Shown in pieces: positions 58,658 through 64,000 of a DNA stretch of 64,000 bases. Source of the stretch: Flaccisagitta enflata (lineage: Eukaryota > Chaetognatha > Sagittoidea > Aphragmophora); contig OZ231126.1 of assembly GCA_965153355.1 (NCBI GenBank), positions 109,678,001-109,742,000 on the forward strand. The letters are read 5' to 3'. A program made the translations under genes and the position numbers. Below the pieces are notes generated by a model. It saw only the letters and a program-made list of their open reading frames with translations, ran no database searches and had not been told where the DNA came from. How positions within the stretch are numbered: the stretch's first letter is position 1; every line of letters begins with the position of its first letter.

Positions 58658-59633
58658 TGTAGGTGAAATACAATTGACATAAGTGTAGACTCCTGTACAC
58701 TTGCTATTTCGAGTCGTTTTATGAATGTAAATAAACACACAAGTCTTTACATTGAAACATAGGCCCTTGGCCTTTATTAAATCATGAAGTCCACGAGGCC
58801 CTTGGGCTTACAAACATAAACACAGTCGACAAGGCTCTTGGCCTTCATAAACAAAGTCGATTAGGCCTTAGCCTAAGTAATAAAACGATGGAGGAAAATA
58901 CTACAAGGTCTTGAGACCTAGAAACAGAGAACCAGAATGAACTGAGTCATTCTCTAAAGTTGGCATCCTTCCCAGGCTCGGAGCAGTGGGAGGCTGCCAT
59001 GACAGAGGTCACATGACAGTCACATGACCAGGTACAACGGTGACAAAAGTGAGAGAGAATGGAGTTGACACTCTACAACAAAAGAGCAACGGCTGAAAGG
59101 CAAGGAGAGAGACTTGGGCAAATCCCAAGGAGTAAGAGAAATACACACCAAGGCTTGAGCCTCTTATCATCAGCTCCTACCATGGCAACATGGGTAAGGG
59201 ACCGAACCTCAGATCCAAGGGTCAGGGGATCGATTCCGAGGAGCTGCATCACCTTTCGGAACCAGCCAATATGCTAAGGGCAGGGGCAGGGGCAGTTGCG
59301 AGAGAACCGTTGGGGCAGGGGCAAAAAGGACTCCAGAATTGGGCTCACCTTTGGTTAAGCTTTATGGATACATATCATAGACAGGTCGATGTATGGGGTG
59401 AAAGCTAAGTGGGGAATTAAAGAACAAAGGATGAGCCATAATATGCAAATGAGCTAAGACAGTAAAGTGAAGCGTTTGGTACATGTGGGGGTATCGTTGG
59501 AAAGAGCAAAGCGAGGCGGATACAGCTACATCATTAAGAACTCTACCGCAATATGCTAATGAGATTAAAGTAAGGATAAAGGAAATAAGGACTTCTAAGG
59601 CTTGGGCAGGAGCAAACCCTAAGAATCCCTACA
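58658..59633 (-). repeat. 3' LTR of gypsy element 2
   Basis: The boundaries come from TGTAGGG next to the polypurine tract at 59633 and CCTACA next to the telomere repeats at 58658, giving 976 bp. The 5' partner is outside the window, so the limits are inferred. Small open frames here are not supported as genes. Confidence 0.75.
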
Positions 59634-59645
59634 CGCCCCCTAGAC
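59634..59645 (-). other. Polypurine tract of gypsy element 2
   Basis: The minus strand reads CTAGGGGGCG immediately before the LTR, almost identical to the tract of element 1. Confidence 0.8.
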
Positions 59646-59878
59646 TGTAAAGCGCTGAACATGGGGAAACGCTGAGCAGGATATACATCGTTGATAATGA
59701 TACGCAAGATGAGAGATAAGTACCAACGAACGAAAGTACGAGGAAGGAGACCGACGGAGGAAGAGTGAGAGAGTATTGTAGTCATGGATATTAAGGATAA
59801 TACACACGCGATCGATAAGATTATATAGGAATACTGTAGTTTTTTAAAGTGGCACTTTCCACTCGGCGAGGTAACCAC

Positions 59879-62800
59879 TCAATTGAGTGATTTGATAATT
59901 TGAGTTAATGCATTTATGTCAGGTCTGCGTCGGCGATACGAGAAGTGACCTGGCTTTGGATTGCTGAATGTCTTTCTTGCGCCCCCTTGATTTGAGGCAT
60001 GCGATGCGCCCCCTTGATTAGAGGCACGAGAATTCAGATGGCCACCCACGACACTTGGGTCAGTAGGGTGTACCGGGACGTGCGGATCAGAGGCTGAGCC
60101 GCGACAGATAGGATCCGGGAGATGCGGGAAGGCGCGAGCTAGGTCGGCCTCTTGGACTCGGTCGGGACCGGCTGCCAAGTTAGGATCGGCTGGAATGTCA
60201 ACATGGCCTGTTGGATCAGCAGGGAAGTCGAAAGAGTCGTCGTTAAGCGCGGAAGGCTGCGACGAAGGATTGGAAGATTGTTGAGAAGAAGCGAGTTGAG
60301 ACGAGTTTGAACGGATGGGCTCATTAACTGAAGTCGCTCTTGAAGGTCCTGGTTGCGGTGCGTTTGATTGAGCCTGACTGCGAGTCACGCGCGACGTCGG
60401 CTGAGGAGGGCGAGTTCGCCATCCTGGACGGCGACCAGGTGGAGGAGGAGAAGGAGGCTCTGCATCCTCTAATTCCTGTTCTTGTCTTTCGGCTGCTGCG
60501 ATGTCATCTCTCGAAACGAAAGCTGGCTTAAGTCTCGCTAAAGCGATTACATCTGAACGTCTGCCTGGAAACTGGACTCTGTAACCAGTAGGATTTCTCG
60601 CCAGTACCTTGAAAGGCCCATCATAAGGAGCAGTCATTGAAGGCTGGAGACCGCGGCGGACCAGTACATGAGAGGCGGTCGCGAGATCATCTGGGACGTG
60701 GACAGATGGATTTCGGTGGGTTGAAGTCGGAATCGGCTGAAGTCGTTCTACTTCGAGGCGGAGATTACTTAAAGTTGATCTTTGCTGACGAAGCAGTTGT
60801 TCGTCTGTCATGGCTGGAGTACCAACTAATTGGCCTGGTACAGTTAAGCCTTCTCCGTAAACCATCTCCGAAGGAGAGGCACCAATGTCAGGTTTGACTG
60901 TTGTGCGGATTGCCAACATGGTCATGGGCAATTTCCAAAACCAACCGAATCTGTCGCCATTGCCCAAAGCAATTAAGCTTTCTTTCAATCTCCTGTGTAG
61001 GCGCTCGACCATGCCGTTTGATTCTGGGTGATAGGCTGTAGTTGTAATGTGCTTTATTCCCCATGTAGTCAACAGCTGTGTCCATATTGCGGAGGTAAAC
61101 TGACTCCCACGGTCTGTTGTCACAATCTCTGGAACTCCGTAGGAGGCCACCCAATTGTGGGCAAATGCATCAATGACAGTTTCGGCTTGCATGTCTGGTA
61201 TGGGTATGGCTACTGGCCAACGAGAGAACCTATCAACCAGAGTGAGGATGTGGTTAAATCCATTGGATATCGGCATGGAAACGATGTCTGCATGGACATG
61301 TGCAAATCTTTTTCCGGGAACAGCAAAGTTTTGGATTGGAGGGACTGTGTGTTTGTGGATTTTGGCCCTTTGGCATGGTAAACACTCTCTGGCCCACTGA
61401 GAAACATCATGTGCCATGTTTGGCCAAACAAACTTGGAAGAAATAGCTTGCTTAGTTCGAGCAATGCCGGGATGTCCAAGGCCATGGATAGTGTCAAATA
61501 TTTTGCGTCTGAATGACTGAGGCACAAAAGGCCGGGCTGGCCCATTAGACACATCAACAATGAGTGTTGTGTCACCGATTGCCACTTTTCTGAATGCCAG
61601 TCCTGTTTGAGCTTCTCGAGATAGTCTGCGATAATCTGCATCCAAAGTCTGCTGTCTTGCAAGTTCTTCCATATCTATTTGATAATGGTCTATTGCATTG
61701 ACCACCAATTGCAATTCAGTCAACTTGGCATCAGGGACTGTTTTGTCAGTTTTGGCTGATGTTTTTGGCTCTAGCGTTGAAACCGTTGATCTGAGAGGCT
61801 CGGGAGTGGTCTCAATCGACTCGGCATGCGATTTTATGTCAGTATGGGCTTTTTCAGATTTTTGTTTCAAACCGTTTTCATTTTTGCCATTTTGATTTCT
61901 GCATCTTTCTGCATCATCTGGATTTTTGCTGTCGTCGCGGACGACAACGGATTTCTCCGGCGTCTGAGCAGATATTTGAAATCTGCTTTCGCTGTGTGAT
62001 AGAGGACCTTCTGTTGTACATGCATGTCCGTTTTGGAGAGGCTGTGACGATGCAGCTGCGCGCAGTGGCTCGTCGAGTGCATCTTTTGAAGGAATTATAG
62101 CCAAAGGCTTAGGATCTTTGTATGGCAGATGATGGAGGTTGGTTATGCCCTTGTAAAAGTCTGCATCATCGAGGGCACCTTTAGTGAGAGTGGCCTTGAC
62201 ATTTTTGCCTTCACTGACCCAGTGGCTCGTCGACAGGAGGTCATCAAAGCTGCTGTGAGGATTTCCTTGACAGATGATGGTGGAAGTTTTTCCTTCAGTT
62301 GCTTCTTTTGGCTTTGGGCTCGGTTTGGCTGCAGTCTGAGTGACTGGAGAAGCAAAGTGGACCTTTTTGTGACGAGCTGCTTGAGCTTTTGCATCTGATG
62401 CAGTTGCTGAAGACTTTTTAATGGACGAGCTGTTTGAAGTTTTGATGAGAAGCTGATTGTAACGGCTTTCAAGTTCATCAAAGATGCTGTTGCTGTCAGT
62501 GGACGAATCTGCTGAGATGGATGAGACTGATGGCGTCGACTTGTCGACGGGCTGCTTGGGATGCTGCCTTGAAGGATCTTCTTTTTCTCTTAAGATTGCC
62601 ATGATTGCAAGTTTGAAAGGATGCTCGCCGAGTTGCTGTTGAATGTTTGAGACTGTGAGGGCCTTTTGGGCCGCTCTGGCTGAGACTTCTCCATTTGGCC
62701 TGGATAAAGCATCGGCCACTACATTACTCTTGCCTTCTAGATAGCGAATGTCGGTGGTGTATTCTGCTATCTCTGATAGCTGATTGTTCTGCCTCGCGGT

Positions 62801-64000
62801 TGGTGCATCTGTCTTCTTTGTGAGAGATGGCACTAAGCTTTGGTGATCAGTGTATAGAGTAAATGTTCTCCCCTCGATCATGTGCTTAAAATGGTGAATT
62901 GCCTGATGAGCTGCATGCAGTTCACGATCATAAGGGTACCAATCTTGCTGATTTGGAGACAGCTTCTTGCTGAAGAAGGCGAGGGGTTCCCAACCTTTAG
63001 GGCCCCTTTGCTCGATGACCCCACCTATTGCAATGTCTGAAGCATCAGATGTGATTGCTAATGGTAATTTTGGGTCGGGGTGGTGTAACATTGTTGAATT
63101 AGCCAATGCATGTTTGATAGCTTCAAATGACTGTTGCATTTCTGCTGACCAGTTGAGTCGTTTGGGATTTGCTTTGAGGGCATCAAACAAGAAGTAGAGA
63201 TGATGGGCTGCAGCTTTGACAAACCTACGATAGTAGTTAATCATGCCCAAGTAACGACGGAGCTCTTTGATTGAAGTGGGCGTTTTTGTTTGCAAAATGG
63301 CTTCCACTTTTTCTGGCAAAGGCAAGATGCCGTCGGCATTGACCAAATGGCCTAAGAATTCGACTTCTGAGGCCCCAAGAACACATTTTTTTCGGTTCAC
63401 AACGAGGCCATTGGCGTCGAGGGTTTCAAAAACATTCTTCAGGTCTTCTAGATGTTCTTCTAGTGTGGCAGATGCAATAAGTATATCATCAAGATATACA
63501 AATGTGTGTGGTATATCACCCAGGATTTTGTCCATTAATCGCTGAAAATCCTGTCCAGCGTTTTTCAGCCCAAATGGGCATCTTGGAAATAAGTACAACC
63601 CAAAGGGCGTAATGACAGCTGTCTTTTTGACATCGGCTGGGTTTACAGGAATCTGGTGATATCCTTTTAACAAATCCACCTTTGAGAAAAACTTCATGCC
63701 ACGGAGATCATTATTGAAATCCTGTAAATTTCTTACTGGATATCGGTCGTCTGTGGTCATTGTATTCAATCTGCGGTAATCCCCGCATACCCTCCATCCA
63801 CCACATGGGTGTTGCTCCTTGCAAGTACAGGGTGAGTTGCAGGGCTTTGTCGTCACAAGTAATGGCGAGGACCAGTCGCTTTTCCCTCTTTCACAGACCC
63901 CCAATGCAACCAACTTGTCCAGTTCGGCCTTGGCCACTGCAAGTTTTTCTGGCGATAGTTTTCTAGCCTTGGATTGAACGGGAGGGCCATCAGTGGGGAT
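59879..64000 (-). CDS. pol: Pol polyprotein of gypsy element 2, N-terminus beyond the window
   Basis: The open frame enters at the window edge (first codon at 64000) and ends at 59879. About 1373 codons are visible. Present are reverse transcriptase (PFGLKNAGQDFQRLM, YLDDILIAS), RNase H (TSDASDIAIGG) and a long variable linker with Lys/Ser-rich stretches. Integrase has an HHCC module (GLGHPG, CLPCQRAK) and D, D, E in HADIV, TTDRGSQFTS and YHPESNGMVERLHR. A Ser/Pro-rich tail ends in FSYRRRRPDINAL plus 8 residues. The protease and Gag lie outside the window. No stop or frameshift is seen in the visible part. Confidence 0.93.
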   Translation of the reverse strand: MPTDGPPVQSKARKLSPEKLAVAKAELDKLVALGVCERGKSDWSSPLLVTTKPCNSPCTCKEQHPCGGWRVCGDYRRLNTMTTDDRYPVRNLQDFNNDLRGMKFFSKVDLLKGYHQIPVNPADVKKTAVITPFGLYLFPRCPFGLKNAGQDFQRLMDKILGDIPHTFVYLDDILIASATLEEHLEDLKNVFETLDANGLVVNRKKCVLGASEVEFLGHLVNADGILPLPEKVEAILQTKTPTSIKELRRYLGMINYYRRFVKAAAHHLYFLFDALKANPKRLNWSAEMQQSFEAIKHALANSTMLHHPDPKLPLAITSDASDIAIGGVIEQRGPKGWEPLAFFSKKLSPNQQDWYPYDRELHAAHQAIHHFKHMIEGRTFTLYTDHQSLVPSLTKKTDAPTARQNNQLSEIAEYTTDIRYLEGKSNVVADALSRPNGEVSARAAQKALTVSNIQQQLGEHPFKLAIMAILREKEDPSRQHPKQPVDKSTPSVSSISADSSTDSNSIFDELESRYNQLLIKTSNSSSIKKSSATASDAKAQAARHKKVHFASPVTQTAAKPSPKPKEATEGKTSTIICQGNPHSSFDDLLSTSHWVSEGKNVKATLTKGALDDADFYKGITNLHHLPYKDPKPLAIIPSKDALDEPLRAAASSQPLQNGHACTTEGPLSHSESRFQISAQTPEKSVVVRDDSKNPDDAERCRNQNGKNENGLKQKSEKAHTDIKSHAESIETTPEPLRSTVSTLEPKTSAKTDKTVPDAKLTELQLVVNAIDHYQIDMEELARQQTLDADYRRLSREAQTGLAFRKVAIGDTTLIVDVSNGPARPFVPQSFRRKIFDTIHGLGHPGIARTKQAISSKFVWPNMAHDVSQWARECLPCQRAKIHKHTVPPIQNFAVPGKRFAHVHADIVSMPISNGFNHILTLVDRFSRWPVAIPIPDMQAETVIDAFAHNWVASYGVPEIVTTDRGSQFTSAIWTQLLTTWGIKHITTTAYHPESNGMVERLHRRLKESLIALGNGDRFGWFWKLPMTMLAIRTTVKPDIGASPSEMVYGEGLTVPGQLVGTPAMTDEQLLRQQRSTLSNLRLEVERLQPIPTSTHRNPSVHVPDDLATASHVLVRRGLQPSMTAPYDGPFKVLARNPTGYRVQFPGRRSDVIALARLKPAFVSRDDIAAAERQEQELEDAEPPSPPPPGRRPGWRTRPPQPTSRVTRSQAQSNAPQPGPSRATSVNEPIRSNSSQLASSQQSSNPSSQPSALNDDSFDFPADPTGHVDIPADPNLAAGPDRVQEADLARAFPHLPDPICRGSASDPHVPVHPTDPSVVGGHLNSRASNQGGASHASNQGGARKTFSNPKPGHFSYRRRRPDINALTQIIKSLN

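Larger units (their letters stand above)
58658..64000 (-). mobile_element. Second Ty3/gypsy retrotransposon, 3' part, truncated by the window
   Basis: Minus-strand element with 3' LTR 58658-59633, a polypurine tract and Pol running off the window end. Its outer LTR end (CCTACA) is joined to telomere repeats in the same phase as element 1. Pol is clearly homologous to element 1 but diverged, so this is a separate family in the same clade. Confidence 0.93.

Noticed and set aside
59059-59408. Short plus-strand frames within the LTR of gypsy element 2, and a weak B-box-like word near 59205
   Set aside because: No domain, and only one partial pol III box, so this is not comparable with the element 1 segment.

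Overview
The window looks like repeat-dense DNA from an animal, probably an invertebrate. The evidence is Ty3/gypsy elements carrying animal-type Gag and Pol motifs, a retrovirus-like element with an envelope gene, spliced genes with GT-AG introns, and TTAGGG and TTAGG telomere-type repeats. I cannot name the species. I see no ordinary single-copy host gene that is clearly independent of a mobile element.

Layout. (1) Positions 1-11571 and 32037-41173 are one huge 42-bp minisatellite. Its orientation flips near 37155. It is interrupted by a 618-bp Tc1/mariner-type MITE (3745-4362) and by a 227-bp insert that starts with the 3' part of a tRNA-Leu plus CCA (38829-39055). (2) Positions 11572-32036 (minus strand) hold a nearly intact 20.5-kb LTR retroelement inserted in the minisatellite. 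It has 469-bp LTRs that differ at one base as far as I can read, a CTGG target duplication, a primer binding site, a polypurine tract, a 3346-codon Gag-Pol frame and a fusion-type Env. Between pol and env it carries two plus-strand, intron-containing genes of unknown function; one has a TATA box and a poly(A) signal. The extreme C-terminus of pol is split off by a 2.35-kb foldback-type element with a 9-bp target duplication. (3) Positions 41174-48701 hold unique or duplicated non-coding DNA, a 319-bp satellite array, microsatellites, an 11-bp minisatellite and a degenerate telomere-repeat block. (4) Positions 48702-58352 hold a complete Ty3/gypsy element (CsRn1-like by its Gag motif) inserted in TTAGGG repeats. 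(5) Positions 58353-58657 hold telomere repeats that switch from G-rich to C-rich strand, a head-to-head arrangement. (6) Positions 58658-64000 hold the 3' part of a second, related Ty3/gypsy element on the minus strand, cut by the window edge.

How the parts relate. The two gypsy elements join the telomere repeat at the same phase and in the same orientation relative to the G-rich strand. Both Pol proteins end in a conserved basic motif after a variable linker, which suggests telomere-repeat targeting. The giant element is the most unusual item: the genes on its opposite strand keep their introns, as expected if an antisense cassette travels in the genomic RNA without being spliced. The deposit reads as nested insertions: minisatellite, then giant retroelement, then foldback element and MITE-like pieces inside it.
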